From DATKZM01 sp035527975 (lineage in GTDB: Bacteria; Pseudomonadota; Alphaproteobacteria; JAPULJ01), in NCBI GenBank assembly GCA_035527975.1, contig DATKZM010000009.1, forward strand, positions 50,006 to 114,005: a stretch of DNA of 64,000 nt, written 5' to 3'. Below are positions 17,659 through 25,607 of the stretch, one piece after another. Every line of letters begins with the position of its first letter. Within the stretch, counting starts at the first letter, position 1. The notes beneath the pieces were generated by a model. That model did no database searches. It saw only the letters and a list, made by a program, of their open reading frames with translations, and was not told the DNA's origin. A program made the position numbers and the translations under genes.

Positions 17659-17744
17659 GGTGCCCCCGGAGGGACTCGAACCCCCACGTCCGTAAGAACA
17701 ACAGATTTTGAGTCTGCCGCGTCTACCAGTTCCGCCACAGGGGC
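17659..17744 (-). tRNA. tRNA-Leu (anticodon CAA)
   Basis: The reverse complement forms a cloverleaf beginning GCCCCUG and ending CGGGGGCACCA with an encoded CCA. The anticodon stem CAGA/TCTG encloses a seven-base loop with anticodon CAA, decoding UUG. GGTTCGAGTCC is the T arm, and a long variable arm is present, as required for leucine tRNA. Length is 86 bases. Confidence 0.93.
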
Positions 17745-17906
17745 ACCGGGGCGTTGCTTGGCGCGCCGGGATGATGCGGGGCGCCGCGCTCACGGTCAAC
17801 CAAATGGTCAATACCGCCGCGCCATTCAACCGTGTTTGCAGGTCATTTGCGGCTCAAAAGCGCGATATGATCCGGGCAACGGAAAAACACAGCGCGGGAG
17901 GCGGCG

Positions 17907-18437
17907 ATGGCGGGATCTTTGCGGCGGGTGGTCACGGGCCATGACGGCACGGGCAAGGCGGTGGTGGTCTCCGACGTCGATGCGGCCACCGTCCAGATCG
18001 GCGGGAGCCGGCCGGGGGCGCAGCTCAACAATCTCTGGCGCACCGACGCGGCGCCGGCCGCGATCGACGGCCCGGAGGAAACGGTGGTCGAGCAGTTCAC
18101 GCTGCACCCGCCCGACGGCGGCACGATCTTCCGCGTCGTCGAATTCCCGCCCGAGGACCCCGAGCTTTTGAAGACCATCGACGGCAAGGCGGCGTTTGCC
18201 TCGATCGGCGCGGCCGACGCGGTGGTCGAGGGCGCGCGCCATCCCTTCATGCACCGCACCCGGACCATCGACTATGCGGTGGTGATGTCGGGATCGATCA
18301 CCATGCTGCTCGACGACACCGAGATCGAGCTTGCCGCCGGCGACACGCTGATCCAGCGCGGCACCAACCACGCCTGGTCGAACCGGGGCACCGAGCCCTG
18401 CAAGATTGCCTTCATCCTGGTGGACGCGGAGCGGTGA
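17907..18437 (+). CDS. Cupin-domain protein
   Basis: A 176-residue protein whose C-terminal half is a double-stranded beta-helix (cupin 2 type): HRTRTIDYAVVMSGSITMLLDD followed by ELAAGDTLIQRGTNHAWSNR, giving the second motif His. In motif 1 the usual HxH is reduced to MHRTRTIDYAVV. The N-half is a conserved extension around WRTDAAPAAIDG. Homologues are generally small dioxygenase- or isomerase-like proteins of unknown substrate. It is monocistronic, with the tRNA-Leu on the other strand. Confidence 0.75.
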   Translation: MAGSLRRVVTGHDGTGKAVVVSDVDAATVQIGGSRPGAQLNNLWRTDAAPAAIDGPEETVVEQFTLHPPDGGTIFRVVEFPPEDPELLKTIDGKAAFASIGAADAVVEGARHPFMHRTRTIDYAVVMSGSITMLLDDTEIELAAGDTLIQRGTNHAWSNRGTEPCKIAFILVDAER

Positions 18438-18765
18438 GGTGATGCGGGAAATGTAGAGCCTAGTTCCCGCTCCCCTTGGTAGAGAGGGTTAGGGCGAGGG
18501 GTCAACGTTCGTGGTGGATTCGCCGGTCGGGGTCTGTCGTCGACGACCGTCCCCTCACCCTCCCACGACCCTATCGGGTCGCGGGGCCCTCCCTCTCCCA
18601 CAAGGGGAGAGGGAATGAGAGCGGTTCTTTTTTCCTACCCTCTCCCCTTGTGGGAGAGGGAGGGGCCCGTCGCGTTAGCGATGGGAGGGTGAGGGGGCGT
18701 CGGCGGCCTTCACATCGTTGTGACCTTTAACTGCGCGTAAGGTCGGCGCGGCGCAGGCTGCGCGC
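18438..18765. other. 328-base intergenic region filled by palindromic repeats
   Basis: The gap contains no credible gene. It carries a first fragment (about 18465-18500, CTCCCCTTGGTAGAGAGGGT) and then the full inverted repeat at 18551-18696. The bases after 18700 form the promoter of the next gene. Confidence 0.7.
18551..18696. repeat. Large palindromic intergenic repeat, copy 1
   Basis: The outer arms CCCCTCACCCTCCCACGACC and the reverse-related GGGAGGGTGAGGGG bracket inner arms CTCTCCCACAAGGGGAGAGG and CTCTCCCCTTGTGGGAGAGG. The whole folds into a long stem with a T-rich loop (CGGTTCTTTTTTCC). A related copy lies at 28827-28999 and short fragments at about 38905-38942 and 43505-43540. Confidence 0.85.
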
Positions 18766-19266
18766 ATGTTTGCCGCGCTCCACCCCTTCGGCTTCAAGGA
18801 TTGGCTGCGCCGGCTCGCCGGCGCGGCGCTGATCGCGGTCGGCGTCGGTCTGTTCGTGACCGTGTTCGGCCACCGGGGTTATATCGATATTCTGCAAATG
18901 CGCATGGTGGTAGCCGAGGCGGGCGGCAGCTCGGTCGGGCTGTCGCGCGCGGTTTGGCTGGAGATGCTCGACGGCGCGCTCTTCCCCTCAATCTGGCTGT
19001 TCGCGGCGGCGGGGCCGGGGATATTGCTGCTGGCGCGGGCCGGGCGGCACTGGGTCCGGCGGGTTGGCGCGGCGCTGATCGTGTGGAGCGCCAGCGTGGC
19101 GATGCTGGCCTTTCCGCCCTTCCTGACGCGGCCCGATTTCGACCCCGCGCCCTGGTCGCCCTTCCTGATCGCCGTCGCGGTGGGGGCGGTTCCGGGCGCT
19201 TTGCTGATCGCGGGCGCGAGCCAACGGCGCAAGCTGCGGGTTGCATCGGAGATTGGCACCGGCTAG
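18766..19266 (+). CDS. Four-helix membrane protein, unknown function
   Basis: The 166-residue product has four hydrophobic segments (LAGAALIAVGVGLFVTVFG, the ALFPSIWLFAAAGPGILLLA region, VGAALIVWSASVAMLAFPPF, and FLIAVAVGAVPGALLIAGA). No family motif is recognised. It precedes the next gene by 10 bases, so they are probably co-transcribed. Confidence 0.6.
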   Translation: MFAALHPFGFKDWLRRLAGAALIAVGVGLFVTVFGHRGYIDILQMRMVVAEAGGSSVGLSRAVWLEMLDGALFPSIWLFAAAGPGILLLARAGRHWVRRVGAALIVWSASVAMLAFPPFLTRPDFDPAPWSPFLIAVAVGAVPGALLIAGASQRRKLRVASEIGTG

Positions 19267-19276
19267 AGCGGTTTCC

Positions 19277-19927
19277 ATGCCGCTGCAGAACCGCGTCACC
19301 CCGTTCGGCGAGATCGTCGCGCATCCGGCGCGGGGGCTCTTCCTGGGCAATCGCGGGGTGCTGCATGACGACAACCAACAGCTTGGCGCGGCGCGTTGGC
19401 GGATGCCGCACTGGGTGACCTGCGTGCTCGACTTCAAGGGCCGGCAGCGCGCCGTGATGAGCCCAAGGCGCTACACCGAGCTGTTCTTTCTCGACGAGGC
19501 GGTGGCGCTGGCCGCCGGGCACCGGCCTTGCGCGGAATGCCGGCGCGCCGACTACAATCGCTTCCGCGGGTTCTGGGCGGCGGCGTACCACGTTGATGGC
19601 AGGGTGTACGCAAAGGACATGGACGCGGTCCTGCATCCGGCACGGGTGGCGCGCGGAACGCGGGCGCAGATCCGCCACCGGCGCGCGCTCGGGGATTTGC
19701 CCGACGGCGTCTTCGTGGCGCTCGACGATACTCCCGGCACGGCGTTCCTGGTGCTGGGGGAGCGCTTGTTGCCTTACGCCTTCGGCCATTATGGCGAAGC
19801 GCGGCGGCGGCCGAGCGGTCCGGTCACGGTGCTGACGCCGGCGCCGACGGTGGCCGTGCTGGCGGCAGGCTACCGCGCACAAGTTCATCCGAGCGCGACG
19901 GAATGCTTGGCGAAATGCCGCGGCTGA
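19277..19927 (+). CDS. Conserved protein of unknown function with HRPCAECR motif
   Basis: A 216-residue soluble protein. GHRPCAECRRADYNRF resembles the zinc-Cys motif of Ada-type methyl-phosphotriester repair domains (RPCxxCRP), but only one Cys pair is obvious and the rest does not match Ada. Other well-formed segments are TPFGEIVAHPARGLFLGNRG and YTELFFLDEAVALAAGHRPC. ATG 19277 is preferred because it lies after the upstream stop. It lies in an operon-like position behind a membrane protein. Function is unknown. Confidence 0.65.
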   Translation: MPLQNRVTPFGEIVAHPARGLFLGNRGVLHDDNQQLGAARWRMPHWVTCVLDFKGRQRAVMSPRRYTELFFLDEAVALAAGHRPCAECRRADYNRFRGFWAAAYHVDGRVYAKDMDAVLHPARVARGTRAQIRHRRALGDLPDGVFVALDDTPGTAFLVLGERLLPYAFGHYGEARRRPSGPVTVLTPAPTVAVLAAGYRAQVHPSATECLAKCRG

Positions 19928-19986
19928 CATCAATCCAACGAAGTTGGGATTGAAGCGGGCGTGGCCGCCTGCTACATCCGGCCCGG

Positions 19987-20568
19987 ATGCTGAGGCCGCT
20001 CTACGATTGGACGATGGGTCTCGCGGCCCACCGGCACGCGCTGGCGGCGCTTGCAATCGTCTCCTTTGCCGAGGCCTCGTTCTTTCCCGTGCCGGCCGAC
20101 ATCCTGCTCATTCCGATGATCATCGCGACCCGGGAGAAGGCCTGGCGCATCGCGCTCACCTGCACCGTCGCCTCGGTTCTGGGCGGCATGTTCGGTTACG
20201 GCATCGGTTTCTTTCTCTTCGAGACGTTGGGCAAATGGGTGCTCGACTTATACGGTTATGCCGAGCAGTTCGCGCGCTACCAGTCGCTCTACAACAAGCA
20301 CGGCTTCTGGATCGTCATGGTCGGCGGGCTGACGCCGCTGCCGTATAAAGTGGTGACGATTGCCAGCGGGCTCGCCAAGCAGGACCTGTTTACCTTCGTC
20401 CTCGGCTCGGTGCTCTCGCGCGGCCTGCGATATTTCGCGGTCGCGCTGCTGCTCTATCATTTCGGTCCGCCGATCCGCGACTGGATCGAGCGCCGCATGG
20501 CTCTCGCCGCGACGATATTCGTTGTGCTGCTGGTCGGCGGCTTCGTGCTGATCAAGTATTTGATTTAG
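19987..20568 (+). CDS. yqaA: DedA/YqaA-family membrane protein
   Basis: A 193-residue protein of the SNARE-associated/DedA family, YqaA branch. Features are FAEASFFPVPADILLIPMII near the N-terminus, GMFGYGIGFFLFETLG, and the re-entrant GGLTPLPYKVVTIASGLAKQ motif. These proteins are linked to membrane lipid homeostasis and proton-motive force maintenance. The start leaves 59 bases after the preceding gene. Confidence 0.85.
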   Translation: MLRPLYDWTMGLAAHRHALAALAIVSFAEASFFPVPADILLIPMIIATREKAWRIALTCTVASVLGGMFGYGIGFFLFETLGKWVLDLYGYAEQFARYQSLYNKHGFWIVMVGGLTPLPYKVVTIASGLAKQDLFTFVLGSVLSRGLRYFAVALLLYHFGPPIRDWIERRMALAATIFVVLLVGGFVLIKYLI

Positions 20569-20628
20569 TGGATTGGGAATAAATCCCCGCGACCAAACGA
20601 CGCCCTTTTTCCGCGCGGCCGGCGGGCT

Positions 20629-21144
20629 ATGATGCCGGCCATGAACAGCTTGATGACCCGCTTCGGCCCGCTCGCGGTCTTCGGCACCAGCGTCGCGCTG
20701 ATGCTGGGGGCGCTGGCCTTCCAGTATCTGGGCGGGCTTTACCCCTGCGCCCTCTGTATCTGGCAGCGCTACCCCCACGGCGTGGTGATCGCGCTCGGCG
20801 TCATTGCGCTGGGCCACGGGCTGGCGGGCAAATCCAAGCCGGTGCCCTGGCTGATGATCCTGGCCGCCTTGGCGCTGCTCGTCGGCGCCGGCATTGCCGC
20901 TTTTCATGTCGGCGTCGAGCAGGGCTGGTGGAAGGGGCTGGAGGCTTGCGCTGCCGGCGGCAAGACGCCGGGCACGCTGGAGGGCGCTTTCGAAGCGCTG
21001 AAGAAAGGCCCGATCGCAAGCTGCAGCGACATTCCCTGGCAGTTCTTCGGCATCTCGATGGCGGGCTACAATTTCCTCATCTCCCTTGCCGCGGGGTTGT
21101 TCGGCCTCCTGGCCGCCCGCGCAATGCTGCGCCGCGCCGCATGA
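20629..21144 (+). CDS. dsbB: DsbB-family disulfide bond formation protein
   Basis: The 171-residue inner-membrane protein has four helices and two periplasmic Cys pairs: Cys40-x2-Cys43 (YPCALCIWQRYPH) and Cys107/Cys132 (EACAAGG ... IASCSD). It reoxidises a DsbA-like partner and passes electrons to ubiquinone. ATG 20629 is used, but 20641 is equally possible. Overlap with coq7 by ATGA couples disulfide formation to a quinone-synthesis gene, a common alphaproteobacterial pairing. Confidence 0.88.
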   Translation: MMPAMNSLMTRFGPLAVFGTSVALMLGALAFQYLGGLYPCALCIWQRYPHGVVIALGVIALGHGLAGKSKPVPWLMILAALALLVGAGIAAFHVGVEQGWWKGLEACAAGGKTPGTLEGAFEALKKGPIASCSDIPWQFFGISMAGYNFLISLAAGLFGLLAARAMLRRAA

Positions 21145-21773
21145 GCAAACCCGAACAACCGCAAAGCCCCGACGCGCAAAGCCCCGACGCGCAAAGCCAG
21201 GACGCGCCGCCGCGCGAGCGCCCGAAGATAACCGGCGAAGATGCACTGCCTGGCGATCCCTCGCGCGAGGAGCTGATCGCGCGCATGATCCGGGTCGATC
21301 AGGCGGGCGAGTATGGGGCGGTACGCATCTATGCGGGCCAGCTTGCCGTGCTCGGGCGTGCAGGCTCGGGCGAGGCGATCCGCGCCATGGCCGCCACCGA
21401 GCGCGAGCATCTGGACCGCTTCGACGATCTGGTCGCCGATCGCGGCGTGCGCCCGACCGCCTTCCAGCCGATCTGGCATGTGGCCGGCTATGCACTTGGC
21501 GCGGCGACCGCGCTGCTGGGCGAGCGTGCGGCGATGGCCTGCACGGTCGCGGTCGAGGAGGTGATCGACCGGCACTATGCCGAGCAGGCCGAGCGGTTGG
21601 GCGAGGACGAGGCGGACCTGCGCGCCACCATCGAGAAGTTCCGCGCCGACGAGCTCGAGCACAGGAACGAGGCGCTGGCGCACGGCGCCGAAGGCGCCCC
21701 CGCCTACGAGCTGCTGACCACCGCGGTCAAGGCGGGCTCGCGCCTGGCGATCTGGCTTTCCACGCGCTTTTGA
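21141..21773 (+). CDS. coq7: Demethoxyubiquinone hydroxylase Coq7
   Basis: This 210-residue protein is a di-iron hydroxylase that adds the C6 hydroxyl in ubiquinone synthesis. Metal-ligand motifs are RVDQAGEYGAVRIY, EREHLDRF, AVEEVIDRHY and DELEHRNEA. Residues 1-35 are a hydrophilic leader containing three QSPDA-type repeats encoded by a 15-base tandem repeat (AGCCCCGACGCGCAA). ATG 21141 overlaps the dsbB stop. The core begins around residue 40, as in bacterial Coq7. Confidence 0.92.
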   Translation: MSKPEQPQSPDAQSPDAQSQDAPPRERPKITGEDALPGDPSREELIARMIRVDQAGEYGAVRIYAGQLAVLGRAGSGEAIRAMAATEREHLDRFDDLVADRGVRPTAFQPIWHVAGYALGAATALLGERAAMACTVAVEEVIDRHYAEQAERLGEDEADLRATIEKFRADELEHRNEALAHGAEGAPAYELLTTAVKAGSRLAIWLSTRF

Positions 21774-21833
21774 ACGCCGCGCGGGGCAGGTAAAAACATT
21801 CACTGGTAAAACGCTGTCATTGGGAGGCACCGC

Positions 21834-22625
21834 ATGAGCTATAGCCGGATCATCTACGAGACCCGCGACCGCGCGGCCTGGATCACGCTCAACCGGCCCG
21901 ACGATCTCAACTGCATCGACGACACGCTGGCCGAGGAGCTCTGCGAAGCGATCGCCCAGGCGGAGAGCGACGACGAGGCCCGCGTCGTCGTGCTGACCGG
22001 GGCCGGCCGCGCCTTCTGCGCCGGGGCGGACCTCAAGCATGTGCACGGTATCCTGAGCAGCGGAAATCCGGAGACGATCCGCCGGTTCATGAGGTTCGCC
22101 CGCAACGCATTCGCGCGTGTTGCCGATTGCGAAAAGCCGCTGATCGCCGCTGTCAACGGCATTGCCGCTGCGGGCGGCTGCGAGCTCATCCTGGCCTGCG
22201 ATCTGGTGATCGCGGCCGAAAGCGCGACCATAGGCGATGCCCACGCCAATTTTGGCCTCTTGCCCGGCGGCGGCGGCGCAGCCCGGCTGCCACGCAAGAT
22301 CGGCCCGGCGCGCGCCAAGTATCTGCTCTATACGGGAGAGTTCCTGCCGGCGGCCACATTATGCGAGTGGGGACTTATCAACGAGGTGGTGCCCGACGCG
22401 GAGTTCAAGGGCGCGGTCGAGGCGCTGGTGGCCAAGCTGACGGCGAAGAGCCCGCTGGTGCTGCGCCGCATGAAGGCGCTGGTCGATGATGGCCTTGATG
22501 GCTCGCTGGAGGCGGCGCTGCGCGCGGAAACCAAGATATGGGAGGGCCACGCGACCGCCGCGGACTTTGCCGAGGGGCTCGCCGCCTTTACCGAGAAGCG
22601 CGTGCCCAACTACACAGGCCGATAG
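21834..22625 (+). CDS. Enoyl-CoA hydratase/isomerase-family protein
   Basis: A 263-residue crotonase-fold protein. The oxyanion-hole motifs FCAGADLKHVH and NGIAAAGGCELILACDLVIA are clear. At the first catalytic Glu position the sequence reads GGCELIL (Glu present), and the second is replaced by LLPGGGGAARLPR, as in many hydratase-like members with altered substrates. The likely role is hydration or isomerisation of an acyl-CoA. It stands alone and is convergent with the next gene. Confidence 0.85.
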   Translation: MSYSRIIYETRDRAAWITLNRPDDLNCIDDTLAEELCEAIAQAESDDEARVVVLTGAGRAFCAGADLKHVHGILSSGNPETIRRFMRFARNAFARVADCEKPLIAAVNGIAAAGGCELILACDLVIAAESATIGDAHANFGLLPGGGGAARLPRKIGPARAKYLLYTGEFLPAATLCEWGLINEVVPDAEFKGAVEALVAKLTAKSPLVLRRMKALVDDGLDGSLEAALRAETKIWEGHATAADFAEGLAAFTEKRVPNYTGR

Positions 22626-22690
22626 TCATCGATAGTCATGGTGTGGTGTTGGTCGACGCGCCGCGCGGGCCGCAGGCCAGTACGCCTTCT

Positions 22691-23554
22691 TCAGCGGCCT
22701 TTGTAACGGTACTTGCTGGATCTGCGTCGCTTTCGCCGCCCGTAAATATGGTAGGCGATCGTCCCATAAGCCCCGTGAAGCAGCATGTAGACGAGTATCG
22801 CCTGGCTTGCCAGCGCCAGCGAAGACGTGCCGCCCGGTGATCGCAATTGAAGGACGATCAGTGCCGTGACGCCCACCAGGCTCAGAAGCGCGGCAATGCG
22901 GGAATGGAAGTAGTAGCTGGTCACGATCAGGGCCAGGACAGCAATGGCCCCGACAAGTGCGGCGATAGCCGCGGCCGAAGATGAGAAATTGACGGCCTTG
23001 TTGATGGTGTCTGCATCCACTTCGTACAATGTCCATGCCAGCGCCACGATCAAGGCGGTAAGCCCGTAACGGCTGGCAATGCGCGCCCCTTTGCGCGATG
23101 TGGCGCGGGGCCAAAGCAGGCTGATCGGATTGAATACGGCAGGATCGACAGGCCTCGCCAGTCTCTTCACGCGGCGCCGACCTCTTTTGTAGCCGGAAGG
23201 CAGTGGGGCGTGCGGGGCGGTATCGGCCGGCGGTTGCGCTGACAGCATGCTGGCCGAGATCCTCAGTTCTGGCGCGCGGTTGGCGGCCGCGCCTGTTGCA
23301 CTGGTCGATGACTTGGCATCGTCGTCCTTATCGGATTGGGACTCGTCGGCGGAACCGTCTTGCGCATCGGAGTGATTGGCTTCCCCCGGTGACCTCAGCG
23401 GATTGGCCTTGGCCGCGGCGGCGCGTTCGCTTTCGCTGGGCGGGTTCGGCCCCGGCGCGGCCGGATCGGGCCGCTCGTGCTCGTTGGCAGCGGGCTTGCC
23501 CGCCGGCTTGGCGTTCTTCGGCCCATTCTTGTCTGTCTCGCCAGTCGAGCTCAT
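22691..23554 (-). CDS. Membrane protein with long disordered N-terminus
   Basis: The 287-residue protein begins with about 100 residues rich in Pro, Ala, Glu, Lys and Asp, probably disordered and cytoplasmic. A basic patch (KRGRRRVKRLARP) follows, then four hydrophobic helices (GLTALIVALAWTLYEV, AIAALVGAIAVLALIVTSYY, ALLSLVGVTALIVLQL, AILVYMLLHGAYGTIAYHIY) and a basic C-tail RRKRRRSSKYRYKGR. ATG 23554 has GGGAGACGGTGGGGCG upstream; an ATG at 23668 would add 38 residues. No family is recognised. Confidence 0.65.
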   Translation of the reverse strand: MSSTGETDKNGPKNAKPAGKPAANEHERPDPAAPGPNPPSESERAAAAKANPLRSPGEANHSDAQDGSADESQSDKDDDAKSSTSATGAAANRAPELRISASMLSAQPPADTAPHAPLPSGYKRGRRRVKRLARPVDPAVFNPISLLWPRATSRKGARIASRYGLTALIVALAWTLYEVDADTINKAVNFSSSAAAIAALVGAIAVLALIVTSYYFHSRIAALLSLVGVTALIVLQLRSPGGTSSLALASQAILVYMLLHGAYGTIAYHIYGRRKRRRSSKYRYKGR

Positions 23555-23734
23555 CGCCCCACCGTCTCCCGCAGGAACCTTGGTCCCTGGGCGAGCGTTG
23601 ATGTCCGCGTGCTGCGCGTCTGGATGATCCAATGCGACCACGGCGTGACGCGCTCCCGGAATTTCCATATACGTTTCGTCTTGATCATTGCTGGCGCTTG
23701 TGATGAGGCCGTGTATCTATGCCTTTTTGTTTGG

Positions 23735-23790
23735 TTAAGTTCAAGTAAATTAGAGTAATTAACCATAATTATTAACATGGTTAAGGAAAA
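23735..23790. promoter_or_regulatory. Cluster of TTAA/TTAACCAT half-sites upstream of the membrane gene
   Basis: The AT-rich gap upstream of the minus-strand membrane gene contains TTAA-GTTCAAG-TAAA (near CtrA spacing of 7), TTAACCAT at 23759-23766 and the reverse half-site ATGGTTAA at 23777-23784. The pattern resembles CtrA recognition (TTAA-N7-TTAA, TTAACCAT), but no perfect pair is present. Confidence 0.35.
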
Positions 23791-23909
23791 TATGCAGAAT
23801 TACCCTGAAGTTGAATGCCCCAATTGTTAATAGACATACTTAATTTTCGACAACAATATTACACCGGCTTGGCTACAAGCCTTGGCAGAAGTCGGCGGGC
23901 TCGTCTCGA

Positions 23910-24323
23910 CTATTGCACGAATCCCAATAGCGGACCGTCATCGTGGAGCAGGGCGGCGGCTTCGACACCCGCATCGATCACGGGCTCGTCGGTGCAGATG
24001 AGCGCGCCGGCCACGCGCAATCCCTCCTCCAAATCGACGATGCAGACCCGGTAGGGCGCCAGATGCGTAAATACGCCGGGGGCGGCATGCACGACGGTGT
24101 GGCTGTAGAGGATGCCGCGGCCAGAGAGCTCGGCCCATTCGACCTCGCGCTCCCAGGAAAAGGGGCAGAAGGGTTTGGGCGGAAAGCTGAGACGGCCGGA
24201 GGTCTTGCCACGCGAGGTGACGAGGCGGCCCTTGGCGAGCGTCTCCCAGAAGATGGCCGTGAACTCCGAGACCCGCGGCGGATAGGGGCGTGCTCCGGCA
24301 CGCCGGATCGTCTGCAGGGTCAT
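23910..24323 (-). CDS. DUF35 OB-fold protein lacking most zinc cysteines
   Basis: A 137-residue protein of the OB-fold/DUF35 type that accompanies thiolase-like enzymes. The beta-rich body (GRGILYSHTVVHAAPGVFTH, APYRVCIVDLEEGLRVAGAL) is clear. The N-terminal zinc ribbon seen in relatives normally has four Cys; here the corresponding stretch SFPPKPFCPFSWEREV keeps only one, so zinc binding is probably lost. It overlaps the thiolase-like stop by four bases, and the two are expected to form one complex, as in ChsH2/Ltp2-type aldolases or archaeal thiolase-OB complexes. Confidence 0.72.
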   Translation of the reverse strand: MTLQTIRRAGARPYPPRVSEFTAIFWETLAKGRLVTSRGKTSGRLSFPPKPFCPFSWEREVEWAELSGRGILYSHTVVHAAPGVFTHLAPYRVCIVDLEEGLRVAGALICTDEPVIDAGVEAAALLHDDGPLLGFVQ

Positions 24324-25513
24324 CGGACGGCCTCGAATATGTGCACGAGCGCTGCGTTGTAATTCCCCAGCTCGGCCGCGATCATCCCCAGGCGGGCATC
24401 ACTTATTTGCCGAGCGCCGGCGCGGCCGCGCAATTGCTCTGCAGCCTCAACGAAACTGTAGAGCCCGGTAACCCAGGGCGGATGGCCGCGGCTGAGGCAA
24501 CCGCCGGACGAGCTGATCGGGATGCGCCCGCCGGGGCCGGTTTCGCCTGCGGCCGCGGCGGCGGCCCCGTGTCCGCGCGGCACCAGCCCGAACGCCTCGC
24601 TGGCAAGCACCTCGGTGATGGTGCAGGGAGCGTAGATCTCCGCAAAATCGAGATCGCCGGGCGCGATGCCAGCTTGTGCGTAGGCCGCCTTGCCCGCGGC
24701 CTCGGCGGCGACATAGGCGGTCATGTCGTTGGGGACCTCGTTGATCTGGTGGGCGCCCTCGTGGAAAAAGCCGCGGCCGCGCATGCGAAGATAGGGCGTG
24801 TCCAGGCTGCGGGCGACATCCTCCGATGCGAGCACGATGCACACCGCGCCATCAGCCCGGCCCGGCACCTCGAAGAGCCCCAAGGGCTCCACGATCATGC
24901 GCTGGGCGAGCACGTCTTCCAGGGTCAGCGGCGTGCGGTACTGGGCCAGCGGGTTCATCGCCGCGAAGGCCCGGCTCTTGACCGCGACGGAGGCGATATC
25001 GGCCCGGGTCGCGCCGGTGTCGTGCATGTAGCGCATCGCGTCCATCGCGTACCAGGAGATCGGCGTGAAGCCGAAGGGCGTGTGAAAATCGACATCGCCG
25101 GTGTGCCGCATGGTGTTGTCGAGATGCTCGGCGGTGGGGATCCCGGTCTCGAGATTGATACCAAGCGCGAGCGCGACCTGGGCCCGGCCGAGCATGATTT
25201 CGTTCGCGGCCTGGTCGAAGGCGAGCCCGCCGGTCATGCCGTTGCCGGTGACCTCCGCCAGCGTGGCTTTGGCGGGCAGGCGCAGATAGTTGGCCATGAA
25301 GGTGCCGAAATAGCGCTGGCGGGGATAGTCGCGCTCTAGCCCGAACACCATGGCGTCGATCATGGATTTGTCGACGCCGGCATCCGCCATCGCGTCGATC
25401 ACCACCCCAGCCAGCAACTCGCGTTCGAGGGTCTGGAGATCGGCGTCGCGCGGCGCCTGATGGCGTCCGACGGGCAGGGCCGCGGCGCCAATGATGCAGG
25501 GGGTCATTGTCAC
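24320..25513 (-). CDS. Thiolase-like protein without the nucleophilic cysteine
   Basis: The 397-residue protein has a thiolase/SCP2-type fold. At the site of the acyl-accepting Cys (about residue 92) the sequence reads VTGNGMTGGLAF, with no Cys. The C-terminal GGCLSRGHP keeps the second Cys and His. The N-terminal YPRQRYFGTFMANY segment fits the family. This pattern occurs in retro-aldolase-like Ltp2 proteins and other non-thiolase relatives, so Claisen chemistry through a Cys thioester is unlikely. It is followed by a DUF35 gene, the usual partner. The substrate is unknown. Confidence 0.75.
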   Translation of the reverse strand: MTMTPCIIGAAALPVGRHQAPRDADLQTLERELLAGVVIDAMADAGVDKSMIDAMVFGLERDYPRQRYFGTFMANYLRLPAKATLAEVTGNGMTGGLAFDQAANEIMLGRAQVALALGINLETGIPTAEHLDNTMRHTGDVDFHTPFGFTPISWYAMDAMRYMHDTGATRADIASVAVKSRAFAAMNPLAQYRTPLTLEDVLAQRMIVEPLGLFEVPGRADGAVCIVLASEDVARSLDTPYLRMRGRGFFHEGAHQINEVPNDMTAYVAAEAAGKAAYAQAGIAPGDLDFAEIYAPCTITEVLASEAFGLVPRGHGAAAAAAGETGPGGRIPISSSGGCLSRGHPPWVTGLYSFVEAAEQLRGRAGARQISDARLGMIAAELGNYNAALVHIFEAVR

Positions 25514-25607
25514 ATCATCAATCTAAGGGGCCGAGCGGGGCGAGGCGATGCGGCGATCTGACGCCGCGAGAAACCGAGCCTCTTGCTCGCTTGGCCGGCG
25601 ACGGCGA

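Noticed and set aside
16669..18171. 500-codon plus-strand frame across dctM, dctQ and tRNA-Leu
   Set aside because: It runs antisense to two recognised TRAP genes and through a tRNA gene; the translation is His/Arg/Asp-rich noise.
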